In this document: positions 43,103-52,263 of the stretch, one piece after another
Layout of the letters: every line of letters starts with the position of its first letter
Numbering within the stretch: position 1 is the first letter of the stretch
Assembly: GCA_016841955.1 (NCBI GenBank)
Contig: JAENYE010000002.1
Span: 375,344-439,343, forward strand
Length of the DNA stretch: 64,000 bases
Origin: Methanobacteriota archaeon
GTDB lineage: Archaea > Halobacteriota > Methanomicrobia > Methanomicrobiales > Methanoculleaceae
Reading direction: 5' to 3'
Position numbers and translations under genes: made by a program
The notes under the pieces: generated by a model
The model's database searches: none
What the model was told of the DNA's origin: nothing
What the model saw: the letters and a program-made list of their open reading frames with translations, nothing else

Positions 43103-43729
43103 TCAGCGGACCCATACCCGCCTGCCGGTGACCTCCAGGCGGTCTTCGCAGAAGAGTTTCACGGCGAGCGGGAGGGCCTCGTGCTCTTCCGCGAGGATCC
43201 GGTCGGCGAGCGCCGATTCGTCGTCGTCCGGGAGGACCGGCACGCACCGCTGGACGACGATGGGGCCGGTATCCATCCCCTCGTCCACCAGGTGGACGGT
43301 GCAGCCCGCAACCTTCACCCCGTACTCGATCGCCTGCCTTTGCGCGTGCAGGCCGGAGAACGCCGGGAGCAGGGCGGGATGGATGTTCATCATCCGGCCC
43401 GAGAACTCGCGGACGATCCCGGCCCCGAGGATCCGCATGTAGCCGGCGAGGACGAAGAGATCGGCCCGGCAGCCCTGCATCGCAGCGAGGAGCGCCTCCT
43501 CGTACGCGGCCTTCGAGGGGAACCGTGCATAGTCGACGATCGTCACCGGGATACCTGCACTTCTCGCCCGCTCTATCGCGTATGCCCCGGGGTTGTCGGT
43601 GACGAGACCGACACAGACCGCCGGGACATCCCCGGCCGCGACGGCGTCGATCACCGCCTGAAAGTTCGATCCCCTCCCTGAGGCGAGCACTGCAATCCGT
43701 TTCTTATGAACAGGTGTCTCTGGCTTCAT
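43103..43729 (-). CDS. purN: Phosphoribosylglycinamide formyltransferase 1
   Basis: A 208-residue PurN using 10-formyl-tetrahydrofolate in purine synthesis. Visible are the N-terminal IAVLASGRGSNFQAVIDAV, the catalytic region with Asn/His/Asp (MNIHPALLPAFSGLHAQRQAIEYGVKVAGCTVHLVDEGMDTGPIV) and GYMRILG. Methanogens generally use folate analogues and often the formate-dependent PurT/PurP. A folate-type PurN here is notable but known in Methanomicrobia. Confidence 0.94.
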   Translation of the reverse strand: MKPETPVHKKRIAVLASGRGSNFQAVIDAVAAGDVPAVCVGLVTDNPGAYAIERARSAGIPVTIVDYARFPSKAAYEEALLAAMQGCRADLFVLAGYMRILGAGIVREFSGRMMNIHPALLPAFSGLHAQRQAIEYGVKVAGCTVHLVDEGMDTGPIVVQRCVPVLPDDDESALADRILAEEHEALPLAVKLFCEDRLEVTGRRVWVR

Positions 43730-43750
43730 ACTATCGCTTTCCCTGATTCC

Positions 43751-45031
43751 TTACCAGGAACCCTCCGGCACGACCGGGGGTGCGGTGATCAGCTTCACCT
43801 TGACGATCCGCCGGCCCCGCATCTGCATCACCACCAGCGTGATGTTGCTCTCCTCGACCTTGACCACCTCGCCGCGGCGGGGAATGTGCCCCAGCCGGTC
43901 GATGACCAGACCGCCGATGCTCTCGTAAGTATCCGTCAGCGGGAGGGCCAGGTCCAGGTCCTCGTTGAGGTGCTCCACCCATGCCCGCGCGTCGACCAGG
44001 TAAACGCCCTCCTCGATCTCCTGCACCTCGGGCTCCTCCTCGTCGAACTCGTCCATGATCTCGCCGACCAGTTCCTCGAGCATGTCTTCGACCGTCACGA
44101 TCCCGGCAAACGACCCGTACTCGTCGAGGACGACCGCCATGTGCTGCTTCTTCACCTGGAGCACCTTTAAGAGCTCGTCGATCTTCTTGCTCTCGGGGAC
44201 GAAGTAGGGCTCGTACATCAGGTTCCTGATCGTCGCGCTCGTCTGCTGGCGAAAGACTGCCGAAAAGACATCCTTGACGTTCAAGAGCCCGACAACGTTG
44301 TCGATATGCTCGTGGTAAACCGGGATCCGGGAGAAACCCGTCTCGTTGAATGTGGAGAGGGCGTTCTCGAGCGTGGCTACGTCCTCGATCATAACGACGT
44401 CCACCCTGGACGTCATCACCTCGCGAACCGTCGTATCTCCAAAGCGCAGCACGGAGTAGAGCATGTCTCGCTCCTCCTCTTCGATGGTGCCCTCCTCCTC
44501 GCCGACGTCGATCCACTCCTTGATCTCTTCCTCGGTGACGACCGGCTCGGTCACGCCGGGCCTGAAGGCGAACTGCCGTTTGATGCGGTCAGATACCCAG
44601 AGCACCGGGTGAAGCACCCTTGAGAGGTAGAGGATGGGCCGGGCGACACGGAGCGCGAGTGTCTCGATGTGCCGGGAGGCGTACATCTTCGGCCCGATCT
44701 CGCCGAAGACCAGCATCAGGATGACCGTGACGCCGGTCGCTATCCCGATACCGACGTCGCCGTAGATGGCGATGGCGATCGCGGTCGCGAGCGATGCTGC
44801 GGCCACGTTGACGATATTGTTCCCGATCAGGATGGTGATCAGGAGGGCATCGGTCGACCGTTTCAGCGTATCGAGTGCTTTCGCTCCCTTTCGACCCTGG
44901 TTCAAGAGTGCGCGGACTTTCGCCCGGGTTATCGAAATGAGGGCAACTTCGGAACTCGAGAAAAAGCCCGAAAGGAGCAAACAGACAATAAATAAAATGA
45001 TCTCTATGGTCAGAAGGTCTACGACTACCAT
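43751..45031 (-). CDS. CNNM/CorC-family membrane protein (DUF21, CBS pair, CorC-HlyC)
   Basis: A 426-residue protein. A DUF21 transmembrane domain spans about 1-180 (LTIEIILFIVCLLLSGFFSSSEVALIS and later helices). A CBS pair follows (VMTSRVDVVMIEDVATLENALSTF and the second repeat to about 330), then a C-terminal CorC/HlyC FAD-like fold (DARAWVEHLNEDLDLALPLTDTYESIGGLVIDRLGHIPRRGEVV). Homologues transport or regulate Mg2+. The CBS pair could sense Mg-ATP. A single gene with its own promoter. Confidence 0.94.
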   Translation of the reverse strand: MVVVDLLTIEIILFIVCLLLSGFFSSSEVALISITRAKVRALLNQGRKGAKALDTLKRSTDALLITILIGNNIVNVAAASLATAIAIAIYGDVGIGIATGVTVILMLVFGEIGPKMYASRHIETLALRVARPILYLSRVLHPVLWVSDRIKRQFAFRPGVTEPVVTEEEIKEWIDVGEEEGTIEEEERDMLYSVLRFGDTTVREVMTSRVDVVMIEDVATLENALSTFNETGFSRIPVYHEHIDNVVGLLNVKDVFSAVFRQQTSATIRNLMYEPYFVPESKKIDELLKVLQVKKQHMAVVLDEYGSFAGIVTVEDMLEELVGEIMDEFDEEEPEVQEIEEGVYLVDARAWVEHLNEDLDLALPLTDTYESIGGLVIDRLGHIPRRGEVVKVEESNITLVVMQMRGRRIVKVKLITAPPVVPEGSW

Positions 45032-45126
45032 TTACTCCACGCCGCATCAAGCGGCAGCATCCAGTATTGATTAATTGCGGGGATTATATGAATTATGTTG
45101 TAGGCAGAGGATATAAAACCAACGCT

Positions 45127-45951
45127 TCAGGAGAATACCCCTTGTAGTGCCTCCAATTCGCGCGAGAGAAGCACAACCTTCTCTTCGGATGAGAGGGTCC
45201 CGGGAAAGACCATGTCCTCGAGTTCCAGGGTGAGGTATCCGCCGTAGCCCCGGTCGGCGAGTTCCGCAAGCACCCGGGTCGCGGACGGGTCGCTATGAAT
45301 GGGGTGGTGGGGCCGCCCGTTCCCGCCGAGTGCACTGACGTGGATGTTCACCATCCGCTCGATGCAGAGGTCGATGAACCGGATCACCTCATCACAGGAC
45401 GTCATCATGGCGTGCCCCATATCCAGCGTGAACCAGAGCCAGGGTTCCCGCTCGAGCACCTCGGCCGCATCCTCCGCCGTGGAGAGCAGGGCGTTGACCC
45501 GGGGCTCCAGGTTCTCGATCGCCACCTTCACCTGCGTCTCCTCCGCCGCCTCCCGGAGCCGGGCAATATAATCCTCGAACCGCCGGTAGTCGTAGGCGCT
45601 CGGGTGCCGTTTGGCCGTCCGCCTGCCGGGATGGACGGTGACCACGCCGGCGCCCATCCGGTCGGCCATCCGGACCGCTTCGACGGTGTACTCGACCGAT
45701 ATCTCGGCAACCCGCGGGTTGATGGAGCAGGGGTTCAGGTCCAGCGACGGGGCGTGAACGGTGATCGGCGAGAGTTCCGGGTGGCCGGCGATACACCCGG
45801 CGAGTTCGTCCTCCGGGCGGTCGCGAAGCCAGAAGTGCGGCGTCTCTACCCAGAACTCAAGGCTGTCGAGGCCGGACTCGGCAACGTAGTCGAAGATGTA
45901 GTCGCAAGGGTACTCGTGGAAGAACATGGTCGAGACGGCGAAACGACCCAT
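45127..45951 (-). CDS. Sugar phosphate isomerase/epimerase-like TIM barrel
   Basis: A 274-residue AP-endonuclease-2/xylose-isomerase-like TIM barrel. Metal-binding candidates are the E in VAIENLEPR, the D and H in TLDMGHAMM, the H in VNIHVSALGG and the E in YLTLELEDM. VTVHPGRRTAKR is typical of the group. The substrate is unknown; archaeal members are often annotated as endonuclease IV-like or sugar epimerases. ATG 45951 is the family start. It diverges from xseA, with AT-rich DNA between. Confidence 0.85.
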   Translation of the reverse strand: MGRFAVSTMFFHEYPCDYIFDYVAESGLDSLEFWVETPHFWLRDRPEDELAGCIAGHPELSPITVHAPSLDLNPCSINPRVAEISVEYTVEAVRMADRMGAGVVTVHPGRRTAKRHPSAYDYRRFEDYIARLREAAEETQVKVAIENLEPRVNALLSTAEDAAEVLEREPWLWFTLDMGHAMMTSCDEVIRFIDLCIERMVNIHVSALGGNGRPHHPIHSDPSATRVLAELADRGYGGYLTLELEDMVFPGTLSSEEKVVLLSRELEALQGVFS

Positions 45952-45990
45952 AACACTACTTGATATAAACCATCGGTCTAATAGATTGTG

Positions 45991-47238
45991 ATGATGTTGA
46001 GCGGTCCTTCCGCCGGTCCGGAGCGGTTCGGCACCCCGATTCTCGCGGTCTCGGAGGTCTCGGGACTCATCTGCGACCTCCTCGACGATGCCCGCCTGCA
46101 CCAGGTCTGGGTGCGGGGGGAGGTGACCAACTACAGGGACCACGCCTCCGGCCACCGCTACTTCTCGCTTTCGGAGAGAAACGGGAGGAGGTCCGCGCTG
46201 ATCAACTGCGTCATGTGGCGCACCTCCGCGTCGGCGCTCGCGTTCGAGCCGAAAGACGGCATGGACGTCCTCGCCTGGGGGTCCGTGGAGGTCTACGAGC
46301 CTCACGGCAGGTACCAGCTGATCGTCCGGGAGATGCTCCCGGCGGGCCTCGGCGAGCGCCATCTCATGGTCGAGCGCTGGAAACAGGAACTCGACGCCGA
46401 GGGGCTCTTTGCCCCCGAGCGGAAGCGGGCCCTGCCCCTCTTCCCGCACCGGATCGGCGTGGTCACCTCCCAGACAGGTGCGGCCGTGAAGGATATCCTC
46501 TCGGTCATCTCCCGGCGGTATCCGGCCGAGGTGGTCCTCTCCCCGACGGCCGTCCAGGGCGATGGGGCGCACATCGAGATCGCGGAAGCGATCCGGCGGA
46601 TCGACGGGCTCGTTGACGTGATCATCGTCGGGCGCGGGGGAGGAAGTTTCGAGGACCTTTTCCCCTTCAACCACCCGGACGTCGTGCGGGCCGTCGCCGC
46701 GTGCGGAACGCCGGTGATCAGCGCCGTCGGGCACGAGGTGGACACCGCTCTCTGCGACTTCGCCGCGGACCTCCGGGCGCCGACCCCGTCGGCAGCGGCG
46801 GAACGGGCCGTGCCCGAGCGCCGGGAGGTGCTCCGGGAGGTGCGGGGCTACGAGGAGAGGATGAGAACGCTCCTCCTCCACCGGCTCAGCGCCTCGCAGA
46901 GCGAGGTCGAGGACCTGCGGGGACGCATGCATCCCCGGCGGCTCGCACGCAGGGTTCACGAGCGGATGCAGCGCCTCGCCGAGCACGAGGAACTGCTCCG
47001 CCGGGCGGCGCTCGCCCGGGTGCAGCGGGAGCGGTCCGCCCTCGCGGAAGTCCGCGCGAACCTCGCGGGGCAAAACCCGCTTGCCATCCTGGACCGGGGC
47101 TACTGCATCGTCGAGTCGGGCGGGAAGGTCGCGAGAAGCGCTCGCGACCTCCGGCCGGAAGACCGCGTGGTGCTGCGGATGAAGGACGGCCGGTGCAGGG
47201 CCGTCGTGGAGGAGACAACGTATGACAGAGACCTTTGA
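45991..47238 (+). CDS. xseA: Exodeoxyribonuclease VII large subunit
   Basis: A 415-residue XseA. An N-terminal OB domain (ILAVSEVSGLICDLLDDARLHQVWVRGEVTNYRDHASGHRYFSLSE) is followed by the catalytic region (RIGVVTSQTGAAVKDILSVISRRYP and VDVIIVGRGGGSFEDLFPFNHPDVVRAVAACGTPVISAVGHEVDT). The C-terminal coiled-coil arm is shorter than in E. coli. The enzyme degrades single-stranded DNA. GTG 45988 and ATG 45991/45994 are all possible; a TATA element at 45961-45969 suggests a leaderless start near 45991. Mainly bacterial family, occurring in some methanogens. Confidence 0.95.
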   Translation: MMLSGPSAGPERFGTPILAVSEVSGLICDLLDDARLHQVWVRGEVTNYRDHASGHRYFSLSERNGRRSALINCVMWRTSASALAFEPKDGMDVLAWGSVEVYEPHGRYQLIVREMLPAGLGERHLMVERWKQELDAEGLFAPERKRALPLFPHRIGVVTSQTGAAVKDILSVISRRYPAEVVLSPTAVQGDGAHIEIAEAIRRIDGLVDVIIVGRGGGSFEDLFPFNHPDVVRAVAACGTPVISAVGHEVDTALCDFAADLRAPTPSAAAERAVPERREVLREVRGYEERMRTLLLHRLSASQSEVEDLRGRMHPRRLARRVHERMQRLAEHEELLRRAALARVQRERSALAEVRANLAGQNPLAILDRGYCIVESGGKVARSARDLRPEDRVVLRMKDGRCRAVVEETTYDRDL

Positions 47239-47407
47239 AGAGATGCTGGAAGAACTGCGGGGGATTGTCCGGAGGCTGGAAGATGGAGATACGAGCCTTG
47301 AGGAGAGCATCGCCATCTACGAACGCGGTGCGCTCCTCGTGAAGCAGTGCGAAGACCTCCTCGGCACGGCCGAGATGAAGCTCACGGAACTCGGCCGCGA
47401 CCGCTAA
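47222..47407 (+). CDS. xseB: Exodeoxyribonuclease VII small subunit
   Basis: A 61-residue helical hairpin protein (TFEEMLEELRGIVRRLEDGDTSLEESIAIYERGALLVKQCEDLLGTAEMKLTEL), normal for XseB, which coats the coiled-coil arm of XseA. It overlaps xseA by 17 bases. Its last 26 bases overlap the convergent histidine-kinase gene. Confidence 0.95.
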   Translation: MTETFEEMLEELRGIVRRLEDGDTSLEESIAIYERGALLVKQCEDLLGTAEMKLTELGRDR

Positions 47408-49337
47408 CCCGGTAGAATCCCGGCAGGACGTCGATCTCGAACCGCGCACCCTCCCCGGGCTCGCCGGTCTCCCGTACGGAGAGGTCGGTTATCGCGAGGA
47501 TCTCCCGGGCGAGGAAGAGCCCGAATCCGGTCTGCCGCCCGAACCCCCGCTCGAATATCTGCTCTTTTTCGGCATGGGGGATGCCGATGCCGTCGTCCTC
47601 GTAGATCAGGCTGACCCCCCGGTCCGACTCTTCGGGATAGATGCGTATCCGGGTAACGCCCCCCCCATGCCGGAGCGAGTTGTCGATGAGGTTTGCAAAG
47701 ACCCGGGAGATGAGGGGGTCGGCATACACCTCGAGATCGCCTGCCCGCACCTCGACGACGACCTCTCCCAGGTCAAGCCCCGCCATCGCCTCCCGGACGA
47801 TCCCCGAGGTCCTCTGCCAGACGGGAGAGGACATGCCGACATCCCGGTACTCCGCGGTGAAGGCCATGTAGCGCCGGACATCCAGGATGGCTTCTTCCTC
47901 CTTCAGGCAGTACTGCAGCAGTTCCGGGTCGTCCGCCCGCTCTCTGAAGAGATCGAGATACCCCGAGAGCACGTTGAGCCGGTTCAAGATGTCGTGCCGG
48001 GTCACGTCGGAGAGCAGGTTGAGTTTCCGGTTCGCGAGGAGGAGCGCCTCTCCGGCCATCCGCGCATCGGTGATGTCCCGGCCCACCGATTGGTACTCGA
48101 CGACGAAGCCCTCTTCGTCGAAGAACGCCGTATCGGTCCACTGCTGCCACCGGACCCTGCCGTCCGGCATGACCACCCGGTGCTCGACCGTCGATACCGG
48201 GTGATCGGGGGTGAGGGAGGCGAGGATCTGCCGGACCCGGGCCTGGTCGTCGGCCGGGACCATGGGTGCGTACCGCCGCCCGACGAGGTCCCTGCACGGG
48301 ATGCCGGCGTAGCGGCAGTAGGCGTCGTTCGCGAAGGTGATGGTGCCGTCGGGAAGCCGGCGGCAGATCATCTCGGTCTGACTCTCCACGACCATCCGGC
48401 ACTGCTCCTCGCTCCGCCGGAGGGCCTCTTCGGCTTCGCGACGGGCCGAGATGTCCAGGAGGTAGACGGAGATACCCGCACGGGTGGGGACGGCACGCAC
48501 CTCAAAGATATGCTCTCGCCCATGGAGGGAGAACCTGCATTCGCTCACGCCGGGCCGGCCGGTCTCCGTGATCTCCCGGAAGAACACGGTAACCTCCTCG
48601 TTGTAGAGCTCCGGGAACAGGTCGTAGATGCTCTTCCCGACGGCCTCCTCCTCCGGGCGGCCCGAGAGGCGGGCGGCCGCCCGGTTCCAGGAGACGATAC
48701 GGCCGTCCCGGTCCAGGGCGAGGAAGGCGTCGCTGACGTTCTCGGTCAGGTCCCGGTAGCGCTCTTCGCTCTCCCGGAGGGCTTCCTCAACCCTCTTCTG
48801 CCCTGATATGTCGCGGAACACCCAGAGGAACTCGGCCGCACCGCCGCCGGGGTCGCGCGAGGCCGAGACCGCCACGGCAACCGGAGTGACGGTACCGTCG
48901 GCCCGGGCGAGCGAGAACTCCTGCACCGGGACCTCTTCGCCCCGGCCGAGCGCTGCAACCGCCGACCGGAAAGCCGGGACGCACCCCGGGTGTATGTACG
49001 CGTCGAGAGGGACGCCCTGCATGAGGCCGGGAGCGAGGCCGAGCAGGGTACCCGCCGCCCGGTTCGCCTCCCGGATGACACCGTCCGTCCCGGTACAGAG
49101 GCACACCGCCGGGACGAGGGCAAACAGGCCCCGGTACCGCCGGTATGCGGCGTCAACGCTCCGGATGCCGGCGATCAGCGCGTCTACGAGGCCGTAGATC
49201 TCGGCAAGGTGCGATTTCTGCAGGAGCAGGTCTCCCGCGGGAACAGCGCCTTCGCCGGTCCCGGGCGGACGGAGGCGGCGGTCGAGCGCCTCCAGGTGTT
49301 CGAGGAGGTCTTCGAGCGCCGGTGTGAACGGCTGCAT
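47382..49337 (-). CDS. PAS-domain sensor histidine kinase
   Basis: A 651-residue soluble kinase without transmembrane helices. It has three PAS domains (about 70-190, 195-305 and 315-430, the last followed by a PAC motif VRWQQWTDTAFFDEEG). The phosphoacceptor helix with the H-box is VTRHDILNRLNVLSGYLDLF. The HATPase domain has the N-box VFANLIDNSLRHGG and G boxes (DDGIGIP, GFGLFLARE). This architecture is common in Methanomicrobia. No response regulator gene is adjacent. PAS ligands unknown; a soluble sensor points to redox or small-molecule cues. Confidence 0.93.
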   Translation of the reverse strand: MQPFTPALEDLLEHLEALDRRLRPPGTGEGAVPAGDLLLQKSHLAEIYGLVDALIAGIRSVDAAYRRYRGLFALVPAVCLCTGTDGVIREANRAAGTLLGLAPGLMQGVPLDAYIHPGCVPAFRSAVAALGRGEEVPVQEFSLARADGTVTPVAVAVSASRDPGGGAAEFLWVFRDISGQKRVEEALRESEERYRDLTENVSDAFLALDRDGRIVSWNRAAARLSGRPEEEAVGKSIYDLFPELYNEEVTVFFREITETGRPGVSECRFSLHGREHIFEVRAVPTRAGISVYLLDISARREAEEALRRSEEQCRMVVESQTEMICRRLPDGTITFANDAYCRYAGIPCRDLVGRRYAPMVPADDQARVRQILASLTPDHPVSTVEHRVVMPDGRVRWQQWTDTAFFDEEGFVVEYQSVGRDITDARMAGEALLLANRKLNLLSDVTRHDILNRLNVLSGYLDLFRERADDPELLQYCLKEEEAILDVRRYMAFTAEYRDVGMSSPVWQRTSGIVREAMAGLDLGEVVVEVRAGDLEVYADPLISRVFANLIDNSLRHGGGVTRIRIYPEESDRGVSLIYEDDGIGIPHAEKEQIFERGFGRQTGFGLFLAREILAITDLSVRETGEPGEGARFEIDVLPGFYRVSGRGRVP

Positions 49338-49481
49338 ACCTCACCTGTTCCCCGCATCTTGAATGCATAAACCTATCCCCGGCGGCATCCCGGGTGCGCA
49401 CGCGGGTTCCCGGGGCCGGAGAGGGCCGCGCCTGTGAAACCGGTCGTCAACAACGCATACAGGGGCGAAAACCGACCCCGC

Positions 49482-49916
49482 TCAGGAACCCTCCGGGACC
49501 TCCGCTTCGAGCTCGACGACCAGTTCCTCCCCCCGCCGGAGCGCCTCGACGAACTCCCGGGGGAGGGCGGCCGCGACCCGGTCGGATCGGATGCCCACGG
49601 TTCGGTCCGAGACGAAGTTGCTCCGCCGCCAGACGAGGTCGGCGGGGTGGTCCAGGGTGAACGCTGCGCTGCCCCGCGATCGGACCTCGACGGTCTCGCC
49701 GCCCGCAACGAGACGGGTCGTGAGCACCGCCCGGTCGTCGCGGAGCACCGCCTTGAGATCGGGGTCGAGATCGGCGGCGCCCTTGTCGGCAGCGACGCCG
49801 ATGATGCAGTCGCCCGACAGCGTCAGCGTCTCGTCTTTTGTCACCTCAAACGTCGTCGGGTGGGTTCCCCGGACCAGGGGGTGCCCCCGTGCCCGCACGA
49901 TATCCCTCGCCTTCAT
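49482..49916 (-). CDS. DUF371 family protein
   Basis: A 144-residue archaeal protein with the DUF371 pattern: GHPLVRGTHPTTFEVTKDETLTLSGDCIIGVAADKGAADL, a middle GGETVEVRSRGSAAFTLDHPADLVWRRSNFVSDRTVGIRSDRVAAALPREFVEALR and an acidic end. Function unknown. It diverges from the zinc-ribbon gene at 49949 with a 32-base gap, so their promoters must overlap. Confidence 0.9.
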   Translation of the reverse strand: MKARDIVRARGHPLVRGTHPTTFEVTKDETLTLSGDCIIGVAADKGAADLDPDLKAVLRDDRAVLTTRLVAGGETVEVRSRGSAAFTLDHPADLVWRRSNFVSDRTVGIRSDRVAAALPREFVEALRRGEELVVELEAEVPEGS

Positions 49917-49948
49917 GCTTATTAGGAGAGGGATTCTATTGCTAATGA

Positions 49949-50539
49949 ATGATTAGCATTGTTTGCCCCGTCTGTAAAGAGGAGTGCGAACACCAGGTTC
50001 TCCGGGAAGCCGCCGAACTGGTGGTTCAGTGCAGTGAGTGCGGCCAGATCCACCGGATACCAAAGCCCCCCGAACCCGAGATTCTCACCATCAAGGCCAT
50101 CGTGAGCCTTGAAACCGAGTCGCAGGTCTGCAACGTGGAGATGCTCGCCGACGAGGTCGTGACCCTCGGGGACCAGATCGCCGCGGAGTGCGGAGACGAA
50201 GTCTTCGGGGTCGAGGTCACCGGCATCGAGGCCGGAGCAAAGCGGGTCCGCCGGGCGAAGGCCGGGGAGGTGACGACCCTCTGGACCCGCGGGATCGAGC
50301 AGGTCGTGGTGAAGGCGTCGATCCACACCGGGCGCACGACCCTCCCGCTCTATCAGACCGCCGACGGCGAGGACGAGTTCGTCGTCGGGGAGACCTATAC
50401 CTTCGGCGGGCGGCGGATCCGGATATCGCACATCAAACTCCGCGACGGCCCGGTCATGCGCAAAGAAGGCTGGAAGACGGTGGCCCGCAGGGTAAAGCGG
50501 ATCTACGGGTATCTCGAGGGACGCTACCAGAGGCGGTGA
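49949..50539 (+). CDS. HVO_0476-type zinc-ribbon protein
   Basis: A 196-residue archaeal protein. An N-terminal zinc ribbon (CPVCKEECEH and CSECGQIHRIP) precedes a beta-rich region (VTGIEAGAKRVRRAKAGEVTTLWTRGIEQVVVKASIHTG) and a basic end (RRVKRIYGYLEGRYQRR). It resembles the conserved haloarchaeal/methanogen zinc-finger family typified by HVO_0476; role unknown, perhaps RNA binding. Start ATG 49949. Confidence 0.85.
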   Translation: MISIVCPVCKEECEHQVLREAAELVVQCSECGQIHRIPKPPEPEILTIKAIVSLETESQVCNVEMLADEVVTLGDQIAAECGDEVFGVEVTGIEAGAKRVRRAKAGEVTTLWTRGIEQVVVKASIHTGRTTLPLYQTADGEDEFVVGETYTFGGRRIRISHIKLRDGPVMRKEGWKTVARRVKRIYGYLEGRYQRR

Positions 50540-50543
50540 TCCC

Positions 50544-50822
50544 TCACCGGGGCAGGGGCTCTGGCAGGTGGCGCCGGATCGCAGCCTCGAGGTCTTCACG
50601 GTGGACGAGCCCCTCCATCCGTTCCCTGACCTCGTCGCCCTCGACGACGAGGGTTGTCGGCGTCACCCGGAGGTTATACGTTTTGATGTGCTGCGGGTTC
50701 TTCACGGCATCGATCCTTTCGATCTCGATCCCGAGATCCTTCTCCACCTCGCGAAGGATCGGGGTCTGCTCCTCGCACCCCATGCACCCTTCCTGGTAGA
50801 AACTTATCACTTTTATCGCCAT
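50544..50822 (-). CDS. Thioredoxin-fold protein with CMGC active site
   Basis: A 92-residue thioredoxin/glutaredoxin-like protein. The motif FYQEGCMGCEEQTPIL carries the CxxC pair, with the cis-proline at VTPTTLVVEG. The order of a short beta-alpha-beta N-terminus fits small archaeal thioredoxins. The CMGC redox pair is unusual against the common CGPC or CPYC. It ends four bases from the zinc-ribbon gene's stop, tail to tail. Confidence 0.88.
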   Translation of the reverse strand: MAIKVISFYQEGCMGCEEQTPILREVEKDLGIEIERIDAVKNPQHIKTYNLRVTPTTLVVEGDEVRERMEGLVHREDLEAAIRRHLPEPLPR

Positions 50823-50867
50823 ATATGGCAGGAAGCAGGAAGACTATAAAAAACTGTGGGGGTTTCG

Positions 50868-51569
50868 TCACCCCGTTATGCCGTTGAGCGTGACACGGGC
50901 GCTGCCGTAGCGGTGCATGATGGCCAGCGAGTCATCGGTCTTGTCGACGACCTCCCCGAAGCGCAGTGCCGGGGCCTCGTTGGTCTCATTCCCGAGAGGG
51001 ATATCCGGCGACGCCGTCAACCCGAGCGGGACCAGATCGCCCACCGCCGCCTCCGTGAAGTTGAGGCCGATGCCGTTTGCGTCCTCTTCGCTCAGGTTCA
51101 TCTCGAGGTCGTTTGCCCCGTAGGAGAAACTGATGGTCTTCGTCTCGCCGGTCTGCATCCCGACGAGCCCCACCGAGATGGCGTTGGTCTCAAACCCCAG
51201 CAGACCGAAGCCCGAGAAGCCGGTGATCTCGGGATATACGACCGGTATGACAGCAATGTTCTCGCCCGAGACCTGTCCGCCGACGGGCATCTCCAGGCCG
51301 TGGGTCAGGAGGACGACGTTCCCCTTCTCGTACTCGCTTGCAAGGAGGTTCTGGTCGGTCGTGATGAGGGGGCGCCCGTCCTCGCCGAGAATGGTGTAGC
51401 CGATCACTGCCGTATTTCCTATCTGGGCAGTCTGCTTCTTCTCAAACATCGGGGCCAGATAGGTCCCCACCATGGCCACCGCAAACAACAGGGCGATTCC
51501 CACATAGGCCCATTTCATCCAGGCCTTATTGTCGTTCTTCGAGTTTTTCTGCTGTGTCTGTTTCATCAC
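50868..51569 (-). CDS. Membrane-anchored FKBP-like protein
   Basis: A 233-residue protein with a polar N-terminus, one transmembrane helix (WAYVGIALLFAVAMVGTYLAPMF) and an extracytoplasmic domain. The pattern NTAVIGYTILGEDGRPLITT and later GLVGMQTGETKTISFSYG parallels the FKBP/SlyD core (YTGRLEDG..., LLGMKVGEKKT). It may assist folding of exported proteins. Conserved FKBP active-site aromatics are not clear, so catalysis is doubtful. Confidence 0.6.
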   Translation of the reverse strand: MMKQTQQKNSKNDNKAWMKWAYVGIALLFAVAMVGTYLAPMFEKKQTAQIGNTAVIGYTILGEDGRPLITTDQNLLASEYEKGNVVLLTHGLEMPVGGQVSGENIAVIPVVYPEITGFSGFGLLGFETNAISVGLVGMQTGETKTISFSYGANDLEMNLSEEDANGIGLNFTEAAVGDLVPLGLTASPDIPLGNETNEAPALRFGEVVDKTDDSLAIMHRYGSARVTLNGITG

Positions 51570-51639
51570 GGGTACAATCGCCTTTTGGTAAAATAAAATG
51601 GTATTGTTCTGGAGAGGAGAAGGGGCCTCGAAGAATACA

Positions 51640-51647
51640 TTTATATC
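51640..51647 (+). promoter_or_regulatory. TATA box of the Hsp20 gene
   Basis: TTTATATC after AAGAATACA, 78-85 bases before ATG 51725, implying a leader of about 50 bases. It could be a target of heat-shock regulators. Confidence 0.5.
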
Positions 51648-51724
51648 AAGGAAACACTACCTTAAGGTTAGCCCGGAGCGACCTGCTCGCCTCGGGGCAA
51701 TTCCAGTAGATAGGAGCGATTACG

Positions 51725-52195
51725 ATGGCAAGAATTGAACGAGGGCCGTATCGCACGATATGGCAGGACTTTGACGACCTTATGGCCGAGATGGAGAGCA
51801 GGTTCCAGTCCATGCTCGGAGGAATCGGCGCACGGGGAGAAGAGGTCAGGGGCCGGGTCGTTCCGGCAGTCCGTGACTTCCGCGTGGATGTCCGGGACCA
51901 CGAGGACGAGGTGATCGTCGTTGCCGACCTCCCCGGCGTCGGGAAAGAGAACGTCGCCATCCGGCTCATCGATCCCCAGCACCTGGAGATCGCAAGCAGG
52001 CGGACGGGCGAGACCGAGGAGGAGACCAGGGATTTCTTCATGCGGGAGCGCATCTACGGCCAGATGAGCCGCACAGTGCTGCTCCCTGCCGAGGTGACCG
52101 AGGAGAACTCCGCTGCAACGTTTAAGAACGGAGTTCTCGAGGTCCGGCTGAAGAAAGCGCCGACCGAGACCGGGACTACGATCCCCATCGAATAA
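51725..52195 (+). CDS. Small heat-shock protein Hsp20 (alpha-crystallin family)
   Basis: A 156-residue ATP-independent holdase. A variable N-terminus (WQDFDDLMAEMESRFQSMLGG) precedes the alpha-crystallin domain (VRDFRVDVRDHEDEVIVVADLPGVGKENVAIRL and FFMRERIYGQMSRTVLLPAEVTEENSAATFKNGVLEVRLKK). The C-terminal anchor is TTIPIE (I-x-I-like). Length is typical. A T-rich terminator at 52199-52205 follows. Confidence 0.96.
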   Translation: MARIERGPYRTIWQDFDDLMAEMESRFQSMLGGIGARGEEVRGRVVPAVRDFRVDVRDHEDEVIVVADLPGVGKENVAIRLIDPQHLEIASRRTGETEEETRDFFMRERIYGQMSRTVLLPAEVTEENSAATFKNGVLEVRLKKAPTETGTTIPIE

Positions 52196-52198
52196 CCC

Positions 52199-52205
52199 TA
52201 TTTTT
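52199..52205 (+). terminator. T-rich terminator after hsp20
   Basis: TATTTTT directly after the stop codon separates hsp20 from the CBS-ParB gene. Confidence 0.4.
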
Positions 52206-52263
52206 CATGCCGTTATCTATTTCAACCGAATACTTCATGACGAGCCAGCGTGACACTATCATG

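Noticed and set aside
45952-47316. Extension of the TIM-barrel isomerase frame through xseA
   Set aside because: Antisense shadow of xseA; the family N-terminus starts at 45951.
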